Below are positions 11,541 through 44,600 of a stretch of DNA of 64,000 nucleotides, piece by piece. The translations under genes and the position numbers were made by a program. The notes beneath the pieces are model-generated. The model ran no database searches and had not been told where the DNA came from. It saw only the letters and a program-made list of their open reading frames with translations. The stretch's first letter is position 1; each line of letters begins with the position of its first letter. This DNA comes from Sitta carolinensis (lineage: Eukaryota; Chordata; Aves; Passeriformes; Sittidae), in assembly GCA_032173965.1 (NCBI GenBank), contig CM063283.1, positions 109,935,108-109,999,107 of the forward strand, given 5' to 3'.

Positions 11541-14169
11541 CCCTGCTCTGAGCCTGGCAGCTGCTCCTGCCTTCTCTGCCTGCTCTGGGGAATGGAGGGT
11601 GCCCAGCTCACACAGCCACTTTTCCTCTGGGAGTCACTTCAAATCAATGGAGCTTGTCCTTCTCTTCATTCCTTCATCACAGGTGACTGGGTATCCAGTT
11701 TCTTTCAGAGGCATGAATCAGGCTTGTTTTGTCTTGAGCAGTGCATTTGTTGCCCCTTTCAGCCACTACAAAATGTTCTCACATAAAGTGCATTCTTGAA
11801 ACTGAGCTATGTGGGATTTTCAGCACAGTTGCTCTGGTCAAAAAGGATCTTTCCCTTGCCTTGCACTGGCTCTAGTGCTGTATTTCCAGAAGTGGAGAGG
11901 CTGGTAGTGGATACTCACACCGTGGTAGCAAATATTTTTAGTATTTTTGTAGTGTTTTTTATAATTTCTGTTGCTCTTTTTGGCACACTAACAATTACAG
12001 AATTATTCCTTAATAGCTCTCTTGCCTTGTTATTAATAGTAAGATATTCTGATTCATAGTAAAAAAAAAAAAGATTATAGGAAAAAAATTATGATAGAGT
12101 GAAGCTGGTCTGTTAAAGACAACTTTAAATATTCTCCCCATCTGTTTCCTGTGCCACTTAAATTATTAATGTTTTGCTATCTCAGCTTTGCTTTTCTTTG
12201 TCCATTTTCCCCTTAAAATTTCCACACAGAGTTTTAGTTTAATAGGAAATTATAGCATGTAATTGGTAGTACCAGATTCAGGTGCTGGGTTTATGAGATA
12301 TCTTTGTTCATCTGATCTTTTCCTTCGTGCTGTTTCTTCCCCTTTGTCCTCTGCCTTCTCAGACCTGTAGTTTCTCTGAGTGTACAGAAATTTCTCCTCT
12401 CTCCCTGCCACCCTCCCCTGAAGCCCCCAGGTGCTCTGACTTTACTGAGCTTACCTTGCTCTGACTGCAGCATCTCGAGTCCCTTCAGTTCTGAACAATG
12501 TCCCTTTTTCTTCAGGTTCACTTCTTCTCATTTTCCTTGATTTAGAAATTTCCTGAGAACTATGTATCAATGCAAACTGAATTTTGTCAAAGTCCTCTCT
12601 TGTTTTTAATACTATGCATTTGCTTTTCTTGGTTTTATTTCTCTGGTAATGCAGAGGTTATAGTAACGTCTGATACCTGCTGGTTTAGATTCTAGTTTCA
12701 CTTTGCATAGATGGTCTGAATCTCAGGTTCCTGCAGCTGTGGTCAATAAATTTCTGTGTGGTGATGATTTTATAATGCCATGTTATTTTTGGGTTCTTCT
12801 TCGTTTGCATTTGTTGGCTTCTTTTTGTGTATGTGGGGACAATGAAGCCTTTGCAGTAACTACATTATCAGACATTATGTGCTGGCCAGTGATTTTTTTG
12901 CCAAGTTGGATGATGACTAATCAAAACTTTTGCATTACTCTCGCACTTTTTTTGGAAGTGAAGTTCTGGCATTGGATTCGCCTAGCACAAGGAATGAGCG
13001 TGTGACAGGTGTGCTTTGGGGGGTATGAGATGTTTGCCCATTTTGTTTAAAGTGCTTGTCATGTCACGTCTGATCTGATCCCAAGCCCCAAGTCCATCTG
13101 ATGGGTTCTGCTAGCTTGGTTTAAAGCAGTGATCTCACGACCCAGTATCTGGCTGTACCATGTTTCTCAGTTTTAGAAACAAGTTTTTATCACTGGGGGT
13201 TTCATCTGATTAAAAGCTGTGTTTTCTGCTGAAGACCTTTTTTTTAAAAAAAAAAGTAACCAGTGAATTCTATGAAGATGTATGGCTAAATTATACATTA
13301 AAAACATCCTGTTTTGTGGGATGTAACAACAGTGAATTAAAGGAGTTTGGAAGAAGGATTTGAATAGTGTTTGGTGGGAAGAATATTGAAGTAGTTGAGT
13401 AATTTTTAACAAGAATGTAAGATATGTTTTGTCAGTACATTCCCAGTGATGGTGACTGGGTATTGACTACAGGCTAAGCTCATAATAGAGACTTTTCAGG
13501 TCATGCATTATAGGAAAAGTTACACATCCTGTGGGTCCTGCACACCTGGAAATGTCCAGGGAGAGGCTGCAAATACAGGCAGAGAGTTTCTGCCTGGAGT
13601 CACACACAGGGGCATTGACACAGGAGCTCACTGGGGGCAGGGCCTCTCCCTGCTCCCAAAAATGGATTATGCAGCAGTGTTTCCTTCTGCTTCAAAATGT
13701 GTAAGGCAGGGAGGGGTAGCTGTGCTTCAGTCCAGTGTCTGTTGTGTAGCTGTAGTTGGGTTTTGTGACTCAGCAGTTTTTTGGCAGAGACATTGTCATT
13801 TTCTGACTTCTGCTCTGCTACCTCCCTCTCCTGTGGAATGATCATCCACCTGCTAGGGTTCTTCTCCATTTGCGGTCGAAACCTTATTTTCCTGTGAAAT
13901 TTTATCAAATGTGTCAACTTGCTTTTATTTAAAATGGCTGTATTTTAAACTGTCGGTGGTGATGTTGCAGATTCATCAGGCAAAAGCGGGAATAAGTTTG
14001 AATAATATCAAATTATACATGGAAAATTCTGATTAAAACATATGAGCTTTATTTGCATCTTAAATTATGGTTTCTCCTTATACAACATTATTTTGCATAA
14101 GAGATTACACTGATGCACATTTATTTTATTTGTCAAGTATTGACAGAGACAGCTCTTGTTTCCTTTTAG

Positions 14170-33883
<19,714 letters not shown>

Positions 33884-35130
33884 CATTTTTTCATGGACAT
33901 TAAATGAAAACTTTTCTGATATTCAGGAAGTGACCCAGTTCTGCACCACTGATTTTTGTAGCTATCCCGTAAGGCTGCTGGCTGAAAGCTGTGTCTATGC
34001 AACCTTCCAAGTGCGGAGTGTCAACCAACTGGACAGGAGAGAGCACTGCCTCCTACTCCAGAACTCAAAACAAATAAAGCTCATCCAGCTGTACTTCAAA
34101 AAAATAATTCCATGTTTTGTATATATCTGACAAAACTGGCAACATTATACAGACTACTGACTTGAAGACCACCTCTTTTGTATTTCTCTGTTTCTGGGCT
34201 GATGAGTTGGTTTCATCCATTTTTCCCCCTTCAGAATTTCCCTTGGAAAAAGTACTAGCTTAGCTGGTCATTTCTTTGTAAGGTAGTTAGAAATTTTAAG
34301 TCTTTCTTTGGGCAACTTTTTTTTTTTTCTTTTTGTTTTTTTCTTTTTTTTTTTCTTTTTCTTTTTTTTTAATGTGAAGAGTTAGGTGATATAAATTTTT
34401 TACTGCTTTTATGTTTTTCTGTCTTGTTTTGAAACCATGACGGTTACACTTTCGGTTCCTAAATAAAATTTAAAACAATTAACAGCCAAGTCACAAAGAT
34501 AAATGGGTTGCACATAGACTAAGGAATAAACTTCAGATTTGTGATTTTTGTTTCTAATCTTGATGTAAATTTACACTATTTATAAATACATATTTATTGC
34601 TTGAAAATATTTGTGAATGGAATGCTGTTATTTTTTCCAGATTACCTGCCATTGAAATTTTAAGGAGTTCTGTAATTTCAAACACTACTCCTATTACATT
34701 TTCTATATGTAAATAAAACTGCTTAGCATTGTACAGAAACTTTTATTAAAATTGTTTAATGTTTAAAGTTTTTCTATTGTTTGAGTTTTAAAAAGATTTT
34801 ATGTACAGTGCCCAGTTTTTGTTCTTTTTTGAATCTGATTATATATATTTTATATATACTCTTGTGCTTGTGTATATATATAATATATATAGAAACTCGA
34901 ATATAAATATGTGTATAAAGATTTAGAGACTAAATTTTTCTCGTTTTAAGTTTTACATCTATGGTAGATTTGAGGTGTCTACTGTAAAGTATTGCTTACA
35001 AAAGTATGATTATTTTTAAAGAAATATATGGTATGTATCCTCAAGACATAGAATGACCTTCAGACTGGTTTATTGTTAAATTGCACTTTTTGCAATAACA
35101 GACCAATAAATAGTTGCTGCCAAAATGTAG
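33884..35130 (+). other. KDM6A: KDM6A 3' UTR with several AATAAA signals
   Basis: The region after the stop is AU-rich and has AATAAA hexamers at 34073, 34462, 34525, 34712 and 35105, so alternative polyadenylation is likely. It includes a T-rich run with scattered C and G at 34317-34370. A TATA-type dinucleotide block lies at about 34840-34912, and an AU-rich TATTTATTG element near 34590. The true end cannot be set from sequence. The clusters at 34712 and 35105 are the most reasonable distal ends, and a further AATAAA is at 36099. Confidence 0.6.
34712..34717 (+). terminator. KDM6A: Candidate KDM6A polyadenylation signal AATAAA
   Basis: An AATAAA lies in an AU-rich context about 830 bases after the stop codon. 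Other hexamers are at 34073, 34462, 34525 and 35105. Which one is used is not decidable from sequence. Confidence 0.4.
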
Positions 35131-37701
35131 TAGTAGAAAATAAGTAACAGCTAAATTTTAAAGCTCTTCAAGAAAATACCAACTTTGACAGGAAGTTTGG
35201 CACTAGTTTTAGAGGAGGAATGAAGAAGATTTGAGTTTTGGTGGGGATGTTCTCTAGATTTCAACCAAATTGCAACTTATATATTACAATATGTTCTATT
35301 AACAGTTTTAAAAGTTAAGACTGAATCATCTTGGCGTCACTGTTGACCCCAAAAAAGGACGTTGTTTTGTGGTATTCTATTGTATTTTCACATATTTTGT
35401 AATACGAATTCACTGGTAAATTTTTGAAGCACTAGGTTTATTTAGGACAAGTTTATAATATATCATTGTAACAGTTTGCAGTTTTAATGATGGTATTTAT
35501 TTTAAGTTGCTCCTTTCTCATTAGCTTCTTGAAAATGCATTAAATCTAAATTTCAAAATGGATAGCTTTCTTATCGATCAGAGTTGACTGATGCGGGAGG
35601 TTCTGCATCGAAGAGTTTCTCATAATTTCTCATTAGTGGGGTATGTTAGTGATTGCATTGTTAAATTTTCTGTAATCGATGTGAAGTTACAGGCACAGAG
35701 CATGCAGAGAGTTCCTTTTGAACAAAAAGAGTCGCCTCTTATGTTGTAGCTTCAACTGAAAGGTGTTTTAATGAAGGATCAGCACAGTTCATCCAGCGCT
35801 GTTGCAACAGTTTAACCACAGTTAGAGCTGACTTGATTGCTAGTTCTTACTAGTTGGACAAAAGGGTGTAGAGGTTTAAAAAAAGCATAATGAAATGCTC
35901 TTGCCAGCAAAATTATCAATTAGCACTTAGGAAGCCAGTATTTGCAGTTCTGTAAAGGTGTAAGTCTCAGCTCTTGATAACAAACTCTACAAATCATAAT
36001 TTTTTTTACTTATGTATTTTATGCAGTCGTAAATATTGTAATCTTGACAAACCATGCTGCAAGTGAAAAGCTACTCCTTTAAAGTAGTCTTAAACCCAAA
36101 TAAAAGCAAGATACACTTACCTCAACTAATGGTAAACAAAAGGTCCTCATTTCTCAGTGCTGCAAAAGAACATTGCTAATTAAGGAAAGAGCTACTGTGC
36201 GCTAATCAGAAGGGCTTTGTACCTTTCCTCCCCTTTGGAAAAGAGGATATGGCATTACCAAGCAAGAATATTCATATTTTGCCAATGAGCAAATAGACCA
36301 AATCAGTAGAGCATCAGACAGCATCCCTCGTGCTGTGGGAAGGGTTGTCATGAATTGGAATTGCTGCAGGGCTTTAATGTTTTGCAGTTTCCATACTTCT
36401 TAATCACACTCTGCTCCCAAGCAATGGACAGTTTGGATCTATAAGCTGCTATGATATAGAATGCTTTTGTTTCACTTTATTAAAAAAGCACAAGTTAATA
36501 TTTCGTCAGTTGTACTTCTTAAGAAGCATTTCTGCTTCTTCAGTTACGGAGCAGGTGATGCCAAGTGGAGCATTTGTAATCTCTGGGTGTTTCCAAGCAT
36601 TAGCAGTTGGGCAGGGTGGGGGGAGGCTGGAGTCTGGAGCTGAACTTTCCGAGGCATCTTGGTCTTGGGGCCCTTGAGCTCTGCAGCTCAGCCCTACTGC
36701 AAGTGATTCTGATCTGCTGGTGGCTACAAATCATAGCAGCAGGCAGATTAAAGATGAAAATGGCCAAAGACATGGCATTTCTTTCAAGACTTTTCATAAA
36801 GTTACTGGCTGAGAGAAAAATTATACTGTTAGGGGATGGATAAAACCAGAGATTAAAATAGGTATTTAAAAAAATTAGTATCAAGTTGAATTACAGATAA
36901 GAAGGAATTAGAAAGAAAGCAACATTTGCTACTGAGCCATGGGTCTGAGAGCTGTCCTTGAGGAGCTTGACAAAATGGGATCTCTTATATAGGGAAGTAA
37001 ATAGTTGCATGTTTCTGAGCTTAATCAAGTCCTTCCATAAATTTATTCCACAGAGCATTTGACTTTAAAGCTTTCCTCTGGATACATAACTTGGGAAGAG
37101 TTTATTTGAAAACAGCTTTTTTGGAGAAGTCCTACCAGTGGTTACAATTTAGAAGTAGTGATGTTGGTATCTATATATGAAGTATTTAGATGAAAGTCCC
37201 TAGAAAGTGAGAAGTACCTACTGACAGGAAATCCCAAAGCTTGCTGAATTTGTTTGGCAGATAACTCATTGGTCCTAAAAATGAAGTGCCCTGAATCTGT
37301 GCCTTTCTATGTGGAAGAAGGACTTTCAAGTTAAATTGAAATGATGCTGCTTCACTTAAATGAGCACAGCTTGGCTAAGGGGAGCCAATTCTAGAGTGAA
37401 AGGTGGGCAAGGCTTGGGGACTCCTGGGCTGGTGGTTTGCTGGCCAAAAATATATTTATTGGTTAGGTGAAGGAAGATGCAGGGGTTCAGCTAAGACCAT
37501 GGGGAAGGGCTTGTTCTTGGTTGCTGCCCTGATCCTGGGAAGGGTTCAGACATGGTTCTTAGTGCTGGACTTAGGAGGGTGTTTAAGCCCAGGCTTCCCT
37601 AGGTCAGAACTATTTTGTCTGAAGCCAGAGCAGAGAGCCGTGATAGGGCAGCAGATGAGTGTGGTAGGAAAGCTTCTTGTGAGAAGGACTTTCCCATAAG
37701 A

Positions 37702-38170
37702 AGGCCATGGAACTGTTGGAGCAGGTTCCAAGAAGGGCTGTAAAGTTGAGGAGGACTGGAGCACCTCCCCTTTGAAGGCAGGCTGGGAAAAAACTCTGGC
37801 TGTTCAGCTAGAGAAGAGAAGGTTGTGTGGAGACCTCAGAGCATCTTCCAGAATCTGAAGGGGCTACAGGGAAACTGGAGAGGAACTGTTCTGCCAGAAA
37901 CTGTAGCGACAGGAAAAGGGGGAATGATTACAAATTCAAAGAGGGGAAATTTAGCTCAGATATTAGGCAGAAATTCTTCCTGTGAGGGTGGGGAGGCCCT
38001 GGCACAGGCTGTCCAGGAAGGTTGTGGATGTCTCATCCCTGGCAGTGTTCAAGGCCAGGTTGGATAAAGACCTTCTCTGGTCTGGTGGGCGGTGTCCCTG
38101 CCCATGGCTGGGTGTTGGGACTAGATGAGCTCCAAAGTCTATTCTAACCTCTTAACAAATGCAATTCTGT
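37702..38170 (+). mobile_element. CR1 LINE 3' fragment, about 470 bp
   Basis: It starts around GGCCATGGAACTGTTGGAGC and passes through GACTGGAGCACCTCCCCTTT, GAGAAGAGAAGGTTGTGTGG and GGCAGAAATTCTTCCTGTGA. It ends at GGGACTAGATGAGCTCCAAA and AATTCTGTGG. This is the longest CR1 copy in the window, in sense orientation, and still only the 3' region. Confidence 0.9.
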
Positions 38171-41100
38171 GGCTGCTTTAGCCAGTGTGGGAACTGGCAG
38201 AGGAATCACTGCTGCTGAGAGAGCATGGAGACAAAGCTGATGAATTGAGGATTTACCTCGGGGACAGGTCAAAGCCAACCAGTGCTGCCTGTTCCCATTG
38301 TGCTGGTGCTGAGAATGGAGGAAGGAGGGGTGCAGGTGATGCCCAGACAAGTTCAAGCAGAAAATGAAGCTGAAGCTCAGCCCCAGGTGAGCTCAGTGCA
38401 GGGCTGCCTGAGGGCCCCGTGGAGGAGGGCACAGGGTGCCAGGGACGAGGCTGCCAGCAAGGCAACAGTGCAGGCATGGGGAGGGCACAGGGCAGCCTCA
38501 TTCCATGAAAACAACGGCATGCCTCCAAAAAGAGGAGAGCAGGACGTTTGGGGGAGGTGGAACATGACAATTCCTTGGTGGTGATGGAAACTCCATGCAA
38601 AGCTGAAAATGGAGGAGAAGGAGAGCAGCTGGGCAGAGCCCCTGTGGTGAGAGGGATGTGGGCAGGGGGTGCAGCAAAGCTGTGTCTGGACTAGGAGCAC
38701 AGGGACCATCCCTGAGCCCCACAGGATGTCCCCTGTCAGCACAGGAGGGAAGAGCTGTGCTGTCAGCTGCTGTGCCCAGGAGGAGCAGTGCTGGCCTCTC
38801 CCATTGCTGGGGGATAAAGGGAGCAGGGATGAGCTGCAGAGGTGAGGGGTAAGCTGCATATATCCATATTTATTTTGGGAAGCCATAAAAACATACTGAA
38901 GGGCTGGAGGATGGGAAGAGGCACCTCCCCGTGGCAGCAGCAGGGAGGGCTCAGCTCCCAGCCTTACTAGGACAGCAGTGTCAGTGTTTTACAGGCACAG
39001 CCAGTTCCTGCTGCCAGTGGCATTGTTAAAGGGTTAAATTCAATTGCTGCTGCCCCTGCCTGGGGAACAGTGGGGCAGTGGGCACACACAGCAGTTGGGG
39101 GGCATGTGTGGACCTGGGATGAAAATGGATTTAGGATTGGAGCCCTCTGCCTCCCTCCTGTCCTGCCCTGAGCTCCTGGCAGGCAGTGGTTCCTCTCTCT
39201 CAGAAGCCAGCACATGCTGATTCCTAGCAGGATGGAGCCCTGCTTTTAAACGACATCCCATATTTTTTTTTTTCCTCATAGAAGATATTTTCAAGCTGTA
39301 GGACAGAGCAATTTAAAAGCAGCAAAATTCCAGGCAAGGGTTAATGGATGAGCTAATGGTAAAACAAATGGGCTAAAGAACTAACTCCTTTAATTCATGG
39401 AGCTGGAAGATTCTTGAAGGAGTCACACCCAAACAACTCAGCCATTGCCAGAGTCCATGGGAGCACTGAAACGTGGCATGAGAGAATTGGCTCCAAGTAC
39501 ATGCAAAAGCTTAAAATCTTTGAAAGAGTCAGGAAGGGGCACCACAAGAGAAGACTTATGGAGTCACCTAAGATGTGTGCAGTGACATGCTGGGCCATCA
39601 TTTAGTTCAGCCTCGTGGGTGCAGAGAAAATGATCAGGCATAAAGGAAGTTTTCACCCCTTTCCTCCTCTCTACTTTTCATCACCGAATCAGTGGAAAAC
39701 TGAGTAGTCCTTTGAGGAAACTGGGCTTTTCTTGTGGCAGTGGTCAGTCAGCTGTAGCTGTCAATGCCATAAGCTGAGTGCAACATGCATTTCATGTCCT
39801 GGATGCTGCTGGGGCTTTAATCTGTTCAATTTTAACATATATAAAATTTAAGGGTTTGGGGTTGTTTTGTTCCCCCAGAACATCACTGCCAGTGGGCTGT
39901 CCCACAGGCTGACCTTCACAGCCGTACCTCGAAGGATTTTTGTGGCACCTGGAGAAGGCTGAGAGGTGGGCAGTGGATGCAAACAGGGTTTGGTCAACTT
40001 CCAAGATTCAGGTGGGTGCAAAAATGACCTATTTTGGGAACCAAAGTGGTCCTCAGGTAGGAGTTGGCTACTGGAGAATAAGTGAGCCATAAGGAACAGC
40101 CTCATTTGGGTTGTGATGAAATCCAAGGACAACATCTAGCAGCCAGTCACAGTTGCCACATGTCTGGGTTTTTTTGTGGGTGTAGGAGGGAGTGTGGAGG
40201 GCTCTTTAAGAGTAGTAGTACTAGGCAGGGTATCCAGTGCAATGTGATAAGAGGCAATGTGATAAGAGCATCTGCTGTAGTTGAAGACCTCCTTAAAGGT
40301 CAAATGCCTTCATAGCTGAAGATCTGGAAATGTATTCCAGGGACTCAGGAACTCCTGGCAGGGTCAGGGCAGCAGTTACCGAGTTACAGCTCAGTATTTG
40401 TGCACAGGACTTTGTCTTGCTGGAGATGCCAGCATTTAATCTGCTGTCCCAGGTTGAATGCTGATTTAGGGGGGTATCCACTGCAAACAGAGCAGCTCTC
40501 CCAGTGCCGGTGCTGGGCACCAGGAGGAAGGAGGAGCAGGGGGGAGCTGGCTCAGCTGGCACAGGAGAGCAAACTGTTCCAGCCCTGGCACTGCCCAGTG
40601 GCTGCTCGAGTCCCCTGGACTGTGTGACCCTTTCAGGAGCACAGCAGCTCCTCACAGCTTTCCCTGAGTTCTGCTGGAGGAGAGCCCAGGGCAGGGCTGG
40701 CTGCTCACCCACAGCCCTTGGCAAACAGCAGGAGCTGGGGATGTGTTGGGGGGGTTTAGGGCTGCTGCTCTTTAATACTCTGCCCATCTTGTTATCTCCT
40801 GGTGCTTCCCAGGCTGGTGCAACCCTGGAAGCCTTGTGAGAGCAGGCAGAAAAGTTTGTGTTTAGGTGGCAAAGTGACTGTAATTAATGCTTGAGGGGGC
40901 AGAAGTGCCTGGGCAGCCCAGGGATGCTGATATGTAGCCATCAGATACTGGATACCTGGCTGGGATATTTTAAAAATAATAAAAAAAAAAATTGGTTTCA
41001 GACAGGTTGGTGGGGTATAATGTTACTGAGAAATAGCAGTGTGGGCTCAGCCCAGGGGCTCCCCATGGCACACATTTTGCATCAAAATACTGAGCTTTGG

Positions 41101-41334
41101 CTGAGAACCAGCCCATGTCAGATCCTGGCCAGATGGACATCTTAGGAGATAAATACCTCAGCTCCACATGGATTAGCTTTCCTTCATCATTATCCATTCC
41201 TGCACTCAAATGCAATGAGATTTTGGTATTCCCAAACATGGCTGAGGGAAATTGCTGTGTCTGTGTGCACTGAACTGTGTGTTGTAACCATGTGATTCTC
41301 AGTCAAGTTGCAGCCTCACATTTAAATCCTGCTT

Positions 41335-41552
41335 CAGCGTCTTCATTCTCAGGAGGAATGTCTTCTCTGAAAGGGTTGTCAAGCATTGGAAGGGGCTTCC
41401 CAGGATGGTGTTGGTGTCACTCTGAAGTGTTGAAGAAACAACTGGAAGTGGCATTTAGTGCTGTGGTTTGATTGGTGTGGTGATGTTTGGTCAAAGGTTG
41501 GACTTGATGATCTTGAAGAGCATTTCCAATATTAATGATTCTGTGATTTTTT
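41335..41552 (+). mobile_element. CR1 LINE 3' fragment
   Basis: CTCAGGAGGAATGTCTTCTC, GGGCTTCCCAGGATGGTGTT and GGACTTGATGATCTTGAAGA, ending in TGATTCTGTGA, follow the CR1 3' end. It is more diverged than the copy at 37.7 kb. Confidence 0.8.
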
Positions 41553-41634
41553 GATCTTTCAGTTTTTACCCATGTTCTCCAGTCAGAAATTCTACAGGGT
41601 CATCTCTAAGATAGAAACAGACATTTCCCCTACC

Positions 41635-41662
41635 AAAAAAAAAAAAAAAAAAAAAAAAAAAA
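41635..41662 (+). repeat. Poly-A run of 28
   Basis: An uninterrupted homopolymer. I see no retroposed gene upstream, and it lies about 80 bases after the CR1 end at 41552. Confidence 0.95.
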
Positions 41663-44600
41663 TTAAAAGATTGTGGGGGAAATAACAGTTTTTGTGAGAA
41701 GCATCTTAGTGATGCAAGAATACATTTTTTAAAGGTAGCAAATGAAGAAATAGAGGAGCAAATTCTGGCAGGGCAAAAGTCTGGGCAGGCAAAAAATTGT
41801 TTGACCAAGTGCTTGGTAAACCCCCCTCAGTTCTGTTAACAGAGAAAAAATAATGTGTGTGTCAGTAAGTGATGATACCTTTGGAAAGCTGCTCCAGCAG
41901 CTACAAAGTGAAAAGCAAAGGTGAAATGAGTTTTCCAGCACTGAGCAAAAATGAGTTGGCAATTATCATAAGTGCAACTTCAGTTCCTAATTTTCAAAAT
42001 CAGTGCAAAATGCTGTTTACAGAGCTCGATGGAGCCTCTAGCAATTACGGCTGTGTTATGAAGAATGCCATGGCTAATGCTCTCTATGGCTTATTTACAC
42101 AACCACGAGATGGGAGAACATAAGACGGCATATGAATGAAGTGATGCTGTATTTGAATAGGTATTTGATTGCCCTGTGTGTGCCAGGAGCTGCCTTTTTC
42201 AGCTCTCTCTGGTGTTTCTCCACCTCCCGTCCCGCTGGCGCCTGCAGGGTGGGAGCCCCAGGCTCTGCCAGCACAACCCATGGCTTCCTTCCCTCGGGGT
42301 CGTGGCCACGAGACGTTTGGGGGGTGATGCTGGACTCCTCTGAGCTGTGCATTAATGTGGAAACTGCACTAGAAAAATCAATTTGGCCTCCAGCACGGAA
42401 ACATTCCCAGCCCCTGTGCTGGTGGGAAGGCCGGTCCCCTGCCCTCAAACCACCTCCTGTCCCCAGCAGTCCATCCCTGGGGAGCTGGGGCTCACAGGGA
42501 CAGCCACTGCAGAGGTGCTGGCTCCTGGAGGAGCATGCTGGGGCAGCTCAGCCCTTCCTCCCTCGCTGCTCCCCATCAGCCAGGGAGATTGGTGCTGCCA
42601 GGAAAACGGGGAATGCGGTGTTTTCCCACACAGGTCTCTGGGTTCTGCTGAGAAAGGGTCTTGGGAAGGAACAGGTTTGTGCTGGTGGGTTTTGGTACCT
42701 GGAGAGAAGAGCCAGGTGTTCCAGCCCTGGCTTCAGTGTTTCCTTTCCTCCCTGCCAGTGATTTTGCACAGTTGGTGTCTCTGCCCCAGGAGTCCCCCAC
42801 TCAGGTGGGTGCAGGGCAGCAGGGGATAATGGGAGTTTAAAAAATGCATCTTTCCTGTGGCTGAGGAGAAGGGATGTGCATTTCTTCTCATCTTCCAGAA
42901 GCTGGGTGGTGTGACTGCTTTTGAAAAACTTGAATACACAGAAAAAAATCTCACATAGAGAGGAAGTGCTGCTCACTGCTCTGTGGTTTTTTGGTTTTTT
43001 TTGGTTTTTTTTTTGCACCTCCTTCCTCTTCCAGTTTGTTTGGCAAGCTATCTTGCTTGAGATCTGCCAGAGAAGAAGCCCTCTTTCTCTCTATTCTGGC
43101 AAATCTCTTCACTTCTTGAATGTCTCCTGTGCCTCATTTGTGTGCTCATTTTGGTGCTTTTCAGTGGCTGGGCTCATCTCTCCTTCTCAAAATACCTCTC
43201 TTTCTCTTCACATTTATCTCCATGCTGTCACTGGCAAACATCCCTAGTGCAGCCTTTTATTCATTGACACACTCCTTGTGCCATGCTCGTCACCTTCCCT
43301 TGGTGGATTTAATTCTCAAAGGGGAGGAAAAATTTGTGTTTGAAGAATAGCTTGGCATTCAAAGAAACTTCCAGACCAAAGGATATCATAAAGCAATTAG
43401 CTCAATACTGTAGGTAGGCCTGTGCCTGTCACTGATAATGGCAAATCCACTGGGATACAAGAAAAATAGGGTTTTTTAAAACAGGCTTTTATTTGTCTTG
43501 TTGCAAGGTGATTCATTTGTTTGGGCTGTCTGAGAAAGTATTAAATGTCTTTTTAAGTTTTAAAAACTGAAGGCATAATGTCCCTCCAACGCTCCTTCAC
43601 CTCAGTCCCCGTTACCGAAATGCTGCTTTAAATGTTGGTTTGACTTGAATTACTTTGTGGTTCTCTGCTTGTTTTTTTTCACATTTCCCTCTTGCCGTGC
43701 TAAAGTGCTCTGAGTCATCCCTTCCCTGCCACACAGGGAAGTGTGGAAGTCTTTCCCTCCTCTGCCTCCCTCCTTTATCCCCCAAGGTTATTGACCAGCA
43801 GTTATTGGGTTAGTAGAGGGAAAGAACTGTGGTCCAATTAATAGAAAATGAACTAGTAAGAGTTGCATTTACATTTTTTTTTTCAGTGAAACCTCATTCA
43901 CAGTTTCTGCTTTCTTTAATATATTTGTGATACCTGTTTGGATGGCAGGTTCCCCTGAGCACAGGTCATCTCTGATGTGCAGAAGCTCAGAAAACCTCAT
44001 GCCTTGGGATCTTCTGCCCTGCCATGCTCCCTTAATTAAGCTGGAGTTGGAGGACCCAGTGGTGGTTTGGTTGATAACAACCTTCCCCTATTTTTTCCCT
44101 TTGTAATTTCTTTCATCTACTCTGGGTGCACCACGAGGAAGTTTTTCCCCTGGCACCTCTCCAGGTGCAGCCACTTGGAGGAAAGAGTTTCTCTTCCCTG
44201 TCCCAAGCAGCTGGAGCAGCCCCTGCCCAAGAGGTGCCCGTGCAAAGCTCCTCTGCATCCAAACCCCTGGCAAGGGGACATCCCTGGGAGCAAACAGGGC
44301 TGGAGCTGCACCCTCCCAGCGTGGAGAAAGGTGTCCTCCTCCCTGGCTGCCTGTACCTCTGGCTGCTCACCAGTCCTGTCTCATTTCAGCTCAGAAAACA
44401 CCACAGTCTCCATTTCTGGAATGAGGAATTGTCCCTTAGGAAGGAGTCTGGTATCTCTCCAGGCCTCTGAGAGAAATGACTCAACTTCAGTAAACATAAG
44501 TGAGTGAGGATGGTTAGAAGGAAAAACAGAGAGAGTTGTTTTGGGTAAGACATAAGACAACTTGTTCATGGTAGTTAATTTCTCCAAAAACCCAAGAAGG

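Larger units (their letters stand above)
1..14169 (+). other. KDM6A: Long upstream intron of KDM6A (5' end outside window)
   Basis: No KDM6A coding exon could be found here, and the first exon at 14170 begins one base into a codon, so this is the intron before it. It contains CR1 fragments, the 24-bp minisatellite and AT-rich unique sequence. Apart from those and the exon-like segment at 4326-4414, I see nothing coding. Confidence 0.75.

Noticed and set aside
9593..11799. Three overlapping + strand ORFs of 652, 706 and 720 codons
   Set aside because: They are translations of a 24-bp tandem repeat that lacks stops in all + frames. There is no unique start domain, no splice context and no single preferred frame.
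38377..38886. 169-codon - strand ORF in the intergenic region
   Set aside because: It is rich in Ser, Leu and Pro in GC-rich DNA, lacks splice sites or a recognisable domain, and overlaps similar ORFs on the other strand.
41635..41662. Poly-A run as the tail of a processed pseudogene
   Set aside because: No coding or gene-like sequence precedes it. The nearest element is a CR1 copy, which does not end in poly-A.
42132..42829. Overlapping 209- and 148-codon + strand ORFs
   Set aside because: The two frames overlap with equal quality and composition, and neither resembles a known protein. Probably chance.
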